From the NCBI GenBank assembly GCA_031267635.1, contig JAIRYX010000232.1, positions 1 through 47,675 of the forward strand: a stretch of DNA of 47,675 nt, given 5' to 3'. Source of the stretch: Planctomycetaceae bacterium. Lineage in GTDB: Bacteria; Planctomycetota; Planctomycetia; Pirellulales; Thermoguttaceae. The notes under the pieces are model-generated. The model had not been told where the DNA came from. It saw only the letters and a list, made by a program, of their open reading frames with translations, and searched no databases. Within the stretch, counting starts at the first letter, position 1. Each line of letters opens with the position of its first letter. Below are positions 9,207 to 19,126 of this stretch, in pieces. The translations under genes and the position numbers were made by a program.

Positions 9207-12119
9207 TTATTCATTTCCGACCTTCACAAACACCGGAGCGCATTGTAACATGTTTGGGTTGTCGAAGAGTTGGATATTTTGTTTCGTGCCGATATTTCCG
9301 ACATGGACGAGCGAATAGCCATTGTTGTTGGATGATGCGCTCGCTTGCCGGCGAACAATGTAAAGTTCGCCTTCAATGTCGTCGTCGCTTTTGAGTTCGC
9401 ATTTCCAATTGTTCAAATCGCGGTTCAAAAAGCCGATCCATCGGAAACGATATGGTTTGACAAAACTCTCATTTTCCGCGTATTTTGCGAATGTTTCTTT
9501 AATTTGTTCCGGTTTTGGCAAGCGGATTTTCGCTAACACGTCAAGCGCCTGCTGACGGGCTTTGGTTGTTGGCGACGACTCTGCATTCATACGATTCACA
9601 TATTCATCAAGCGTCTTATTGTTCATATTCAACAGAATCGGCTGATAATTTTTCGCAATAATCGCGTCATATTCCGAAAAATCGGCGATCATCGTTTTCA
9701 TCAGCGAATACTTGAGAATCGGATCGACGCCGTCCGCACTATAAACTTCGTGAATGAGCGACGCGCACACAAGCGTCCAGTTTTTCTGTTCTATCTGTTC
9801 CAATATTGTCAAGCCGTGTTCTGCAATATCCGTTTGTGTTTTTTTCGGCAAGTTTTCAAAAAATTCTTTGTCGAAACGTTTGGGAGTCGGCGTCGCGTAG
9901 TCGCTGGTCGCATAATTGTAACTGCCCGGATTGTTCGGCTTTCGCGTGACATAATACCATGTGGAATTTTGCGACGTAAACAAAACCCAAAACGGCTTCG
10001 TTTTCAGGTCGGTAAGTATATCCGTTGTTTTCGCAAAAATTATTTCATTTTGTGAGATAGGGCGTTTGGCAATCGCCGTAATCAAGTTGATTTCATCGGG
10101 CTGAATCGCAAAATTCTCGCTGCTATAATCAACAAACGTGTTGGTAAACGTTTGCAATATCTTGGAAAATTTGTTCGCGTCTTCCGGTGCGGATTTTTCC
10201 AATAATCGAAAATTCGACAACAAACGGCACAGCTCGTCATATTTCAATAACATTTCAATCGCGTTCCATTCGTCTTGTATCATTTCCATTTGCTTGACAA
10301 TGTTGTTGTCAGGAAATTTTTTAATGATACCGCTCAGCCGCGTCTTGAATAAATCCGCATATCCGATGTTAGAAACCAACGTTTGAATATTTTGTTGGAG
10401 AGCGTTTTGCAAATCAATTTGGTCGATTTGCATTTGCAAATCCGCAATGGTTTTCTTGCAGCGTTCCAAATGTCCCGACGTTGCGTTGGGATATTCGTTG
10501 ACGAGCGATTCCAACGAAAGAATCCATTCCCGTTTTTTATTTTTGATTTCATTAGGCGAAAGATTTTTATTATTGGCAGGATTTTGAATCTCTTTTTGAA
10601 TCAGACTCCACCGAGCCAGCAAGTTCTTGTCCACTTGATTTTTCCGGTCGCGTTCAATCCGCTGATATTTTCCGCGCAACGATTCAAGAATTGTTCGTTC
10701 CTCTTCCGTTGTTGCCAATCGTCCCAATTCGCTCACCAACGACGGACGCGAAACGTCGTTTGCGTCAATCATCTGCGTCAATTCCTGCTGAATGTCGGCA
10801 AAACGTTTTTTACGGCGTTCGGCGTCCTCTACCATTTGCTGCAATTTCGTGAGAAGAAACGCCGCTTCGCCGTCTTGCATTGTAGAAAGTTTCGCTTCAT
10901 TCGCTTTAAGATATTTGCTGATATTTTCAGAATTTCCTTCTTCCTCTAATTTTTTGAGCGCGATAACGGTATCGGCAACGATTTTATGTTGCGTGTAAGC
11001 GTAAACAAACAATCCCGCCATACTGACGACGACAAGAGACACGAAAATCGCCGAAATCGTAATCCATCGCGTGCGTCGGCGATGCTGCAATTCCTGCATA
11101 TCGACGTTTTGCTCAAATGCGTCGGTGATTTCTTCGGGAATTTCTACCGAGGCATTTTGCGCGGTAATTTGCAACTGCTGATAAAGCCGTTGAAGTTCCG
11201 GCAACGGCGTTTCAACTTTCATTGCCGCGACCATTTGATTACGGATAGCTTCGTACTGATGCAGATTTTTCTGTTGTTGTGCGTCTTCTTGCAACCAATT
11301 GACTGCTCCCTGCGTCATTTTTACGACGTCTTGAGGAACAGGAAAGTTATATTGCGTTTGCAGCGAGCAGAGATTTTGATAAATCATTCTTCCTTGATTC
11401 ACGTCAAATTGAACATGAGCATTCAACAATAACTCAGCCAACTCCCACATTTGACGTGCTACATTTTTCAGCAGATTGTTTTGTAACACGGATTCTATCT
11501 GAAAAACAAGAGTGACCGGCGGCGTCAATGCCCATGATTGCGACAGTTCGTTTTGTAACGTCTTGAGTTGTTCAATATTATTTTCCTTGATTGCCGCACG
11601 GATTTCTGTTTCGAGTTCGGGCAATCGTAACTGTTCAAACGTTTCCTGATCTTTTATCCAAAATGTATTGGACGGATCAAGAACGGCAATTTCTCGCAAC
11701 AAGCCAAGCCGTTCCGTCAACGGCGCACGCGACAACGCGGCAAGACGATATTTGCGAAGATGCGGTTCCAACAAATGTTGCGAATCGTAAGCGTCGTTGA
11801 GTTCTTTAGCAAACTCTTTTTGCAGCGGCGGCGGAATCGGATAACCAAGCAACGCCGTCACGTCGCACCATTCTTCGCGTTCTGGAAAATCCAAGATGTT
11901 ATAAATATCGAGAAGCGGCGGCTCGGTTTCCGCAAGACGCACGGCTTCCGCGAGATTTCCCTGCCGCAAAAATCCGCCGCAATATTTCATCCGCTCATTG
12001 AGTTCGTCGCACGCGGCGGCGTATTGCTCCGCTAACGTCCGCAACGTTTCCGGCGCGGTTGTATCGGAAAACATCAGTGCGTTTTTAATCGCGTCAACAG
12101 TTGCTTGGTAATCTGTCAT
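9207..12119 (-). CDS. Large single-TM coiled-coil/helical-repeat protein of unknown function
   Basis: 970-aa uninterrupted ORF; TM 'RWITISAIFVSLVVVSMAGLFVYAYT' between two long helical regions. Confidence 0.8.
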   Translation of the reverse strand: MTDYQATVDAIKNALMFSDTTAPETLRTLAEQYAAACDELNERMKYCGGFLRQGNLAEAVRLAETEPPLLDIYNILDFPEREEWCDVTALLGYPIPPPLQKEFAKELNDAYDSQHLLEPHLRKYRLAALSRAPLTERLGLLREIAVLDPSNTFWIKDQETFEQLRLPELETEIRAAIKENNIEQLKTLQNELSQSWALTPPVTLVFQIESVLQNNLLKNVARQMWELAELLLNAHVQFDVNQGRMIYQNLCSLQTQYNFPVPQDVVKMTQGAVNWLQEDAQQQKNLHQYEAIRNQMVAAMKVETPLPELQRLYQQLQITAQNASVEIPEEITDAFEQNVDMQELQHRRRTRWITISAIFVSLVVVSMAGLFVYAYTQHKIVADTVIALKKLEEEGNSENISKYLKANEAKLSTMQDGEAAFLLTKLQQMVEDAERRKKRFADIQQELTQMIDANDVSRPSLVSELGRLATTEEERTILESLRGKYQRIERDRKNQVDKNLLARWSLIQKEIQNPANNKNLSPNEIKNKKREWILSLESLVNEYPNATSGHLERCKKTIADLQMQIDQIDLQNALQQNIQTLVSNIGYADLFKTRLSGIIKKFPDNNIVKQMEMIQDEWNAIEMLLKYDELCRLLSNFRLLEKSAPEDANKFSKILQTFTNTFVDYSSENFAIQPDEINLITAIAKRPISQNEIIFAKTTDILTDLKTKPFWVLFTSQNSTWYYVTRKPNNPGSYNYATSDYATPTPKRFDKEFFENLPKKTQTDIAEHGLTILEQIEQKNWTLVCASLIHEVYSADGVDPILKYSLMKTMIADFSEYDAIIAKNYQPILLNMNNKTLDEYVNRMNAESSPTTKARQQALDVLAKIRLPKPEQIKETFAKYAENESFVKPYRFRWIGFLNRDLNNWKCELKSDDDIEGELYIVRRQASASSNNNGYSLVHVGNIGTKQNIQLFDNPNMLQCAPVFVKVGNE

Positions 12120-12241
12120 GGTTGTATGATAACACTAAGTTAAATGTTTATTTTTAGGGACTTTTACGACTTCTTGGAACATTGTGATGTTCGCAATATT
12201 ATGTTGCCGACGTCATCGACGCCGCTGAATTTTACGGCTGT

Positions 12242-14344
12242 TTATTTGGTTGTTAAAATGATAACTTTTGTTTCAGCCGTTTGCACATAAAGATCAAAAT
12301 CAAATGTCAATTTAGGATTTTTACGATACGCTTGATAAGCGTCATTGAACGCAATGAAATTTTTGCAAACATCATTTTGATTTTTTGAAATTTCTTCCAA
12401 TGCTTTTTCTAAAATCTTCGGATCAGCTAAAATATTTTGAATCTCTGGATAATCTCTAAATACACCTTGACCTTTTAATTTATCTTGTTCACTAACTTTT
12501 TGGAACATTGCCAAACGTATCTTTTCCCATTCATCTGGTTGGACGTTATCAATAAAAATTCTTTCATTCTTTATGACAACATCAAATAATAAAACGGATT
12601 CACTTATAGATTTATCATCAAGTTTTATTTTTAATTCGTAGGACATTCTATTACTTGGTTCGTTGTCATTAGGAATTACTTTTTTGCGTTCAATAACAAA
12701 ATCAAATTTTTCGTTATCGTAATTAATTTTACGAAAATCAATATTCATCTTTGTAATCCATTTTGCAACTTTATCTTTTTCAACGTGCCCACCACCTTCT
12801 TCATTAGCAAAGACTTTAAATTGGTCAGGTGATTTGAGTAAATTTTCATCTTTTTCTAACTTAATTATTGGTTTTGGAACAGATACGTCAAAACGATGAT
12901 TTGTAGAGTCATATTTGGGTTTGGATATAGAGTTGACAGAACTGAGTAATTCTTCTTCTTCGGTTATTTGAGTTTTCTCATTAGGAGGTTGCGGCGGTTC
13001 TGGTTTATTTTCTTTATCTTTCTTTTCATTTGCGTCATTTACATCATTATTGGGCGTTTTGCTTGAGCTTTCTGATTTTTCTTCTTTGGAAGACAATTCA
13101 TTATTTGACTTGTTTTGCTCTTTATTTGATTGTTCTCTTGCTAAAGCGTTTTCTGTCTTCAGCGGTTCGTTTTTTGGCGGTTCTGTTTTCTTTTCTTCCG
13201 ATTGAGTCGTTGTTTGTGGTTGCGATTGTTTTTGAATTTCTTGCGTCCTCTTTGACCAATTTGATAACCTCCCGCATAAAATCACTCCAAGTGGTATCAA
13301 TACAATCACTGCGAAAAAAATAATAATTCCAATGAGACATCCTTTTTTACCACTCGCTTCTTCCGATTCATAACGGTTGAAATCGTAACTGCCGCGCGTG
13401 TAGATTTTCTTCTTTTGTCCGGGAACGGAAACCGTTGCGGGGACAGATTGAAATACCGGCGAATCCGCAAGTTCGTACGCGCCGGATTCATTTTCCGCCG
13501 ACGCTTTGATCGGCGTTTGGACTGGCATTACGATTGCACGTTCTTGTTCGGGCGAAACGCCGGTTCTCGCTAATTCCGTCCATTTTCCGGCGGGCGGAGC
13601 GGCTAACGGTTGCGTCAAATCTAAAACTAACGTATTCGCCGAAAGACGCGCTTGCGCAATTTCCGGCGAGCCGATTAAAATTGATTTGATTTGACAATCC
13701 ACACCGGTCGGAATATTACAATAATATGTTGTGAATGTCGTCTTCCATTGTTGTTCCGGCGGCAATAAGGCAAGCGATTCTTCAATTAACGGAAGCGTTG
13801 GGACGCCCGGATGAAAAATGAGCGAAACCGGACGTTTTACAACCGCCGCTTCCGCCAGCACGCCGCCCCACCCCGCGTCACCGGTGAATTGCTTCCATAC
13901 GTTACACACGCGAATCGGCGAGGAAAATGTCGGCAATTTTTTGTTCGCCGGTAACAACGCCGCTTTCTGATTCCAGGACGTACAAAACTGCGAATATTGT
14001 AAAAGAATTGCGGCTGGTCCCGACGGTTGTAATTCCGCGTTGTCCAAGACAAGATGATGCGAAATTTTGTTGGTGCGCTTCGTGTAATCCAATCCGGCAT
14101 CCGCCGTCCGCGAAAGAATTCGCCATGTCAAGCCGCCCTGACGAACGATAAGAGACGAAAACGCAACCGGATTTTTCACCGTGTTCGGATCGGGCGGCAA
14201 ATAAACATGACGATAACCGCTTAACGTCTCCAGAAATCGTGTCAAATTCGGTGGCATCCCCGCCGTACAAGCGACGGTGCAAAATCCTTGACTTCCCGGT
14301 TTTAGACCTTGCGGCGATGATGTATAAATTAATTCCTGAAGCAT
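12242..14344 (-). CDS. GAP1-N2-like (GTPase-associated protein 1 N-terminal) domain protein with TM and charged linker
   Basis: N-terminus 'LIYTSSPQGLKPGSQGFCTVACTAGMPPNLTRFLETLSGYRHVY ... DYTKRTNKISHHLVLD' resembles GAP1-N2 from memory; TM 'GCLIGIIIFFAVIVLIPLGVILC'; adjacent to a GTPase gene. Confidence 0.7.
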   Translation of the reverse strand: MLQELIYTSSPQGLKPGSQGFCTVACTAGMPPNLTRFLETLSGYRHVYLPPDPNTVKNPVAFSSLIVRQGGLTWRILSRTADAGLDYTKRTNKISHHLVLDNAELQPSGPAAILLQYSQFCTSWNQKAALLPANKKLPTFSSPIRVCNVWKQFTGDAGWGGVLAEAAVVKRPVSLIFHPGVPTLPLIEESLALLPPEQQWKTTFTTYYCNIPTGVDCQIKSILIGSPEIAQARLSANTLVLDLTQPLAAPPAGKWTELARTGVSPEQERAIVMPVQTPIKASAENESGAYELADSPVFQSVPATVSVPGQKKKIYTRGSYDFNRYESEEASGKKGCLIGIIIFFAVIVLIPLGVILCGRLSNWSKRTQEIQKQSQPQTTTQSEEKKTEPPKNEPLKTENALAREQSNKEQNKSNNELSSKEEKSESSSKTPNNDVNDANEKKDKENKPEPPQPPNEKTQITEEEELLSSVNSISKPKYDSTNHRFDVSVPKPIIKLEKDENLLKSPDQFKVFANEEGGGHVEKDKVAKWITKMNIDFRKINYDNEKFDFVIERKKVIPNDNEPSNRMSYELKIKLDDKSISESVLLFDVVIKNERIFIDNVQPDEWEKIRLAMFQKVSEQDKLKGQGVFRDYPEIQNILADPKILEKALEEISKNQNDVCKNFIAFNDAYQAYRKNPKLTFDFDLYVQTAETKVIILTTK

Positions 14345-14441
14345 AACAGCGTTCCTGTGTCAGCGTGGTTGATGGAAAAATGTCCGGCAAATATTTTAGG
14401 GAGGCGAGTCATCCTCACAACTTTGATTTTATTTTAAATTT

Positions 14442-15722
14442 TCACTTTACTTTTTTTGCTACGGAAATGACGCCGCGCGTGAGTTTGTTCAATATGTAAA
14501 GAATTGGCACTTCAACCCAGTACGGTTTGATGTCCGCAGGACGAAAACCAAGCGCGCCGGTTTGCGAATCAATTGACGGCGGTCCGCCTGTCGCGCTGAC
14601 CGGAATGTAAATCACATCGTCCGACAGTTGTTCCGCCGCCGAAACAATTTCAGGGATCAACTGATAAAGCAGTGCACGAGCTTTTTGAGAAATTTGCTCT
14701 ACTTCTGCAATGTGCAACGCGCGAACATTGGTGTTGGGAATTGCCATCCATGGATTCGACTCCATTCGAGCGTTCAGCAAAAACAACCACGCATCCGCTT
14801 TGGTCAAAACAATCACAAGCGGCGTTTTCTTTCGCGTCTTGCCTCGCACGTTCCAATGATTCCGCACACGATTGGCAAGTTCGGATAAAATGGATTCCTG
14901 CCGAACAGGAGAACGACGCACCGAATCATTGTTTTGCATTTGCGGATCATTGGCACGTCCCTGACATGCACGACGAAACCGCGCGTCTTGTGTTGGATCA
15001 AACAAAAAGAAAACCGCGTCGGACGTTACAATATGCCGCGTTACCGGACGAACCGCGCTATCTTCGCCCGGCAAGTAACTTTCGCCCGCGTTGTCGTAAA
15101 GACAAAGAATTTTGGAAATATTCGCCGCGTTGTTCGCAAGCGGATGTTCTTTATCCGGCGACATCGTAAACGTGAACGGCTGAGGAAACGAAACGTTCTG
15201 CCCCTTCAAAAAAACCGTATTATAAATGTCGCCGTAAACTTCTGTTTTTTCGATAGCGGCAAGCATATTTGAGTCGGTCTGCAAAAACTGCTGTGATTCA
15301 TAATGCTGCAACCGTAAATTCATTTCCGGGTCGGCGTCGGTATAAGAAAAATGAAAATATTTCGGCATCACTTTGCGAAGCCGCCATGTCATCGACGCGA
15401 GATAATACGATTTTCCCGCAGCGGGCGCACCGACAATGGAAAGAAACAACGGCGGCATTTCCAAAAACGGACGCGGAATTTGCAAATGACAATTCGGACA
15501 TGCCAAGCGATGACACGCAAAACCGTTAGCGTCCAACGCTTGCGCCGCCGGATTAAAACGCATCGGCAAAAAACGCTGCTGCGCGGCGTTTCCCAACCGC
15601 GAATCGCCGAGCAAGTCGGGCGATTCCGAAATCCAAAGTATTTTTTCCGTGTCAAAACGTTCCCAACAATGCGGGCATGTGACTTGTTCGAGAAGTTGAA
15701 TCGAAGGCGTTGCGGAGACCAT
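14442..15722 (-). CDS. Zinc-ribbon P-loop GTPase (TRAFAC, DO-GTPase2-like)
   Basis: CPHC...CPNC ribbon; P-loop 'SIVGAPAAGKSYYLASM'; 'KILCLYDNAGESY' G3-like; 'VIVLTKADAW' G4; ORF extends to 15824, likely ATG at 15722. Confidence 0.75.
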   Translation of the reverse strand: MVSATPSIQLLEQVTCPHCWERFDTEKILWISESPDLLGDSRLGNAAQQRFLPMRFNPAAQALDANGFACHRLACPNCHLQIPRPFLEMPPLFLSIVGAPAAGKSYYLASMTWRLRKVMPKYFHFSYTDADPEMNLRLQHYESQQFLQTDSNMLAAIEKTEVYGDIYNTVFLKGQNVSFPQPFTFTMSPDKEHPLANNAANISKILCLYDNAGESYLPGEDSAVRPVTRHIVTSDAVFFLFDPTQDARFRRACQGRANDPQMQNNDSVRRSPVRQESILSELANRVRNHWNVRGKTRKKTPLVIVLTKADAWLFLLNARMESNPWMAIPNTNVRALHIAEVEQISQKARALLYQLIPEIVSAAEQLSDDVIYIPVSATGGPPSIDSQTGALGFRPADIKPYWVEVPILYILNKLTRGVISVAKKVK

Positions 15723-15799
15723 TTTGTTTCCTGTTTGGTTATTGGTTAAAGGACGGTAAGGACATTGAGAGACAAAAGAGATATGTTTTTTATATGCTA

Positions 15800-16570
15800 T
15801 CACATCGGACGTTTCATAATACATTCATAACTCGCCTTATTTCCGTTGGTTGCTCGTCTTGCGGAAATCAATTCCCAACCTTGTTTTCCGTATTTATCCA
15901 TTTCATCTATAAACATCGAATCAAAGGGAGCAATAACCAGATATTCATACTTGATGTTTGGTTGTCGAAGTTGTGACTGAATGGTTGTCAGTTGGGATGG
16001 AATATTATGAAGCTTGTTAAATTGTGAATTGATATTTTTAAGTTGTGAATCAATATTGTTAAGTTGGGAATTGGTTATTTCCAAATTCGTATTTTGCTGA
16101 GCGTTCATTTGTTTTAAAAATCCGATTTGCCCTGTTTGGACAAAAACGCCGATGATTTGAAAAATGATAATCGCTCCCAAGAAACCCAGCGCAATTTTCA
16201 TCAAAAGCATAGCGTTTTTTATCGTCGCCAATAACAATGCGATTTGTTGTTCCAATGTTCCTTGATTTCCCGCTTGAGGAATCGCAACATTGGAAACCGG
16301 TACGGCAACCGTAGCGGCAGATTCCGGCGGATGTTCATCATCGCTGGAATCGCTATTCTTGCTTGAATCATGTACCAGCGATGGTTCGGGAACGCTGACA
16401 GGCGACTGTTGGGTGAAAAGTCCCGGAATTTTCGATGCGGGAAATTCACGCCCGTTTTCGCTGATAATAATCGTATCCGGCATGACGGCTCCGCTTATTG
16501 CCATTTGCTTGATTTCCGCCGCACTCAATGGACCTTGTTTGTTTCCCTGCGTATCACGAATGTAAAACAT
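15800..16570 (-). CDS. GYF_2 domain, TM, coiled coil and DUF4177-like C-terminus
   Basis: 'MFYIRDTQGNKQGPLSAAEIKQMAISGAVMPDTII'; TM 'MKIALGFLGAIIIFQIIGVFV'; 'YEYLVIAPFDSMFIDEMDKYGKQGWELISA'. Confidence 0.75.
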   Translation of the reverse strand: MFYIRDTQGNKQGPLSAAEIKQMAISGAVMPDTIIISENGREFPASKIPGLFTQQSPVSVPEPSLVHDSSKNSDSSDDEHPPESAATVAVPVSNVAIPQAGNQGTLEQQIALLLATIKNAMLLMKIALGFLGAIIIFQIIGVFVQTGQIGFLKQMNAQQNTNLEITNSQLNNIDSQLKNINSQFNKLHNIPSQLTTIQSQLRQPNIKYEYLVIAPFDSMFIDEMDKYGKQGWELISARRATNGNKASYECIMKRPM

Positions 16571-16622
16571 CGTCTAACCTTTTACTAATTTTTATTTTTT
16601 CGTTTTTAACTTTTAGCTTACT

Positions 16623-17153
16623 TTACTCGACCGTTATGACTAACGTTTTAGAATCGTCTCCAAATTTTATTTGACCACCGGCTTGTTTTTCGGAAATACG
16701 TTTCAAAAGATTTTCCGCGTCTTGTTGAATTTTCTGCTTGGTTTCATTCGGCGTTTTATTTTGATTGCATTCCGTCCAGACCTGAAACGCTTGAACGTAT
16801 GCTTTTTCCAACTTGCCGTTATCAAACAACTGCTCCGCTTGTTTTAATTGCGTTTCTTGTTTGACAAAAGATTCGTGAGATTTTTTGTTGAAAACCGTTT
16901 CATCATTGCCGTTTTTTGCTGATTCGGAATCGGAGTTTTGCGGCTCGGATTGTTCTGATTCTTTTTCTGCGGACTCGTTATTTTGAGAATTTTCCGCTTG
17001 TTCTTTTGATTCGTATTCCGTCTTTTCCGGCTTTGCCATGATCGGCATAACGGACGGTTGATTTGCCGTTTTCTTTTGACAGGAACATCCCGGCAAAAAT
17101 AAAAACGAAATAAGGAGGACAAAAAAACAAAAGAGTTGTGTTGCGAATTTCAT
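16623..17153 (-). CDS. Putative lipoprotein
   Basis: 'LFCFFVLLISFLFLPGCSCQKK' lipobox-like signal peptide, acidic linker. Confidence 0.65.
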   Translation of the reverse strand: MKFATQLFCFFVLLISFLFLPGCSCQKKTANQPSVMPIMAKPEKTEYESKEQAENSQNNESAEKESEQSEPQNSDSESAKNGNDETVFNKKSHESFVKQETQLKQAEQLFDNGKLEKAYVQAFQVWTECNQNKTPNETKQKIQQDAENLLKRISEKQAGGQIKFGDDSKTLVITVE

Positions 17154-17254
17154 AATTTATACATCAGGAATTGTTGCGGCTTATGATCGATACCGCAAAG
17201 ATGTAACGTTCGCGTTTTAGTTTGCAGAATGAAATTGATGCAAAGAAAAATGGG

Positions 17255-17545
17255 ACGCCACGTCGTTTCTAGAGCGGGCTTTTCCCATAGGGCTAATATG
17301 GCGTTACGTTATTTCAATTTTTGTTTTACGCAACAATACGAACCAACAGCATAGCTACTGGTTGCACGAAAAATTAACCCGCAAGTGTTTCCCATGACGC
17401 CCCGTACTGGGGGCGCAATGATAGGAAACACATAATATATTTTTCCATCCGACAAATGCCGGTAGCCCATGGAAAATATTTACCTAAAAAAGGTAAAGAA
17501 ACGATAACTTGCGGAACAAATTGTTATAATCCGGCGAGTGTCCGG
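17255..17545. ncRNA. Candidate structured non-coding RNA, family unrecognised
   Basis: ACGCCA 17255-17260/TGGCGT 17299-17304; CCGCAAGT 17379-17386/ACTTGCGG 17507-17514 closing a multiloop with nested TGTTTCC/GGAAACA + CGCCCC/GGGGCG, ATATTTTTCCAT/ATGGAAAATAT and ACCT/AGGT hairpins; no ORF. Confidence 0.45.
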
Positions 17546-17822
17546 ACATTTATCAATCAGCTTTTGCTCGGATAAAAACCTCAAAAATATTGAAAAAGTT
17601 ATAAGACAAAATTAGATTTACTTTTTTTAGTATACAACCCTTGATATTTTTGGCAAGGGTTTTGTTATCACTTTTCAAAAAAAGAAAATATTTTAAAAAC
17701 ATTATTAACAAAACAATAAACAAGAATGAATTGTGTCGATTGATTAGCCATATTCGATAACAGAGTTTTTTGTCGCCAATATACGAATAAACTTTAGGCA
17801 AGAGAGTGGGACGTAAAGGAAA

Positions 17823-18010
17823 TTTTTTTGATTATTTCGTTTTTTGGGGAACAATATTTGAAAACGCAATAGAAAACTATGGTATTAGTTACTCAAGCCA
17901 CATAAATCCGTACCGAGCAACTGCATAATGATCCGTGTACCCGAAATACTTTATTATTGCAACTCTTATTTCCATATAGTAGCCGACAAAGCCCCCAAAC
18001 ACGCCCAAAC
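17823..18010. repeat. Dispersed MITE-like repeat fragment
   Basis: Inverted 'gattatttcgttttttggggaacaatatttgaaaacgcaatagaaaa' followed by 'gttactcaagccacataaatccgtaccgagcaactgcataatgatccg...'. Confidence 0.6.
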
Positions 18011-18092
18011 GAACCACGACAAACAAGAGATAACAAATACCCACACTTACAAGAACACCGAAAACTCCACCATAAAACACAAACATCAACAA

Positions 18093-18146
18093 AATAAAGA
18101 AATACCTGAAAATAAAGAAATACCTGAAAATAAAGAAATACCTGCA
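18093..18146. repeat. 18-bp tandem repeat, 3 copies
   Basis: aaataaagaaatacctga repeated three times (last copy ends in c). Confidence 0.85.
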
Positions 18147-18419
18147 CAAGCAGTACGCCTCTTTAGACAGATTTGTCAGAAAAACTTACTCTACTCCTTG
18201 TTCTTTCGCATCTGTTTTTTATAATAGTATGTTGCGATTTTTAAAAAGCAGTTTTCACAAGTGTAAAAAAATATATATTTTGATGTGGAAACATTTCTGA
18301 AAAATACAACACCTATCATCTTTTAAGCATTTTTTAGAGAAAAAAGTAAATTCCCTGTAAAAAATAGGGAACTGATTTTAACAATTAACATCAAACACCA
18401 CAATGGAACAGGTTATGAA

Positions 18420-18968
18420 GTGAATGACGAACAACTCATTGAACAAACGTTGGAAGGAAACCGTGACGCATTTGGTGAATTGGTGACAAAATATCAGGTA
18501 CGGCTGTATAACACGATGATACAAGTTGTTGGCAGTGCAGAAGATGCGTATGATGTTGCACAAGAGGCATTTTTACAGGCGTATCTTCGATTGAACACAT
18601 TTCGGCAGACTAGTAAGTTTTATACGTGGTTGTACAGAATTGCGTTTAATGTTGCTATGGGAATACGCCGAAGTCACCGAATACGCGGTTGGAACGGCGA
18701 TATGAAACAAGAATTGACCGAAAATTTGGAAGACCGTTCCAAACGGCCTGAAGAACATTTGATTTCTAAAGAAAATGTCAAATTTGTCCAAGATTCACTG
18801 AATGAATTAGATAGTGAGTTTCGGATAGTTATCATATTGCGTGAATTGGAAGAATTTTCCTATGAAGAAATTGCGGAAATCACTGAAGTACCGATCGGCA
18901 CGGTACGAAGCCGATTGCATCGCGCAAGATCAATGTTGAAAGAGCGTTTCATGCGGCAAATCAAATAA
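18420..18968 (+). CDS. ECF-type RNA polymerase sigma factor
   Basis: 'RDAFGELVTKYQVRLYNTMIQVVGSAEDAYDVAQEAFLQAY' (region 2) and 'YEEIAEITEVPIGTVRSRLHRARSMLKERF' (region 4); GTG start. Confidence 0.93.
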   Translation: MNDEQLIEQTLEGNRDAFGELVTKYQVRLYNTMIQVVGSAEDAYDVAQEAFLQAYLRLNTFRQTSKFYTWLYRIAFNVAMGIRRSHRIRGWNGDMKQELTENLEDRSKRPEEHLISKENVKFVQDSLNELDSEFRIVIILRELEEFSYEEIAEITEVPIGTVRSRLHRARSMLKERFMRQIK

Positions 18969-19126
18969 CTATTATAGCGTATGAATATATTAAGGAATCA
19001 ATTTGCTATTATTGGACAATCTTTTTGATCATTTCAAAATCACCTTTTTGGTGTATAAAACACGCTAAAATGTTGATAGTTTTAGTTTGATTGTTTTTGC
19101 AATCAACATGGATATCGGGTATCAAT

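Noticed and set aside
17255-17545. tmRNA, SRP RNA or RNase P RNA
   Set aside because: Diagnostic sequences (T-arm GGTTCRA, GGAAGGAAGCA, GAGGAAAGTCCGG) were not found on either strand by eye.
17889-18224. Hydrophobic ORFs 17889..18149 and 17893..18147 (-), 17928..18224 (+)
   Set aside because: Overlap the dispersed repeat and the 18-bp tandem repeat; low complexity.
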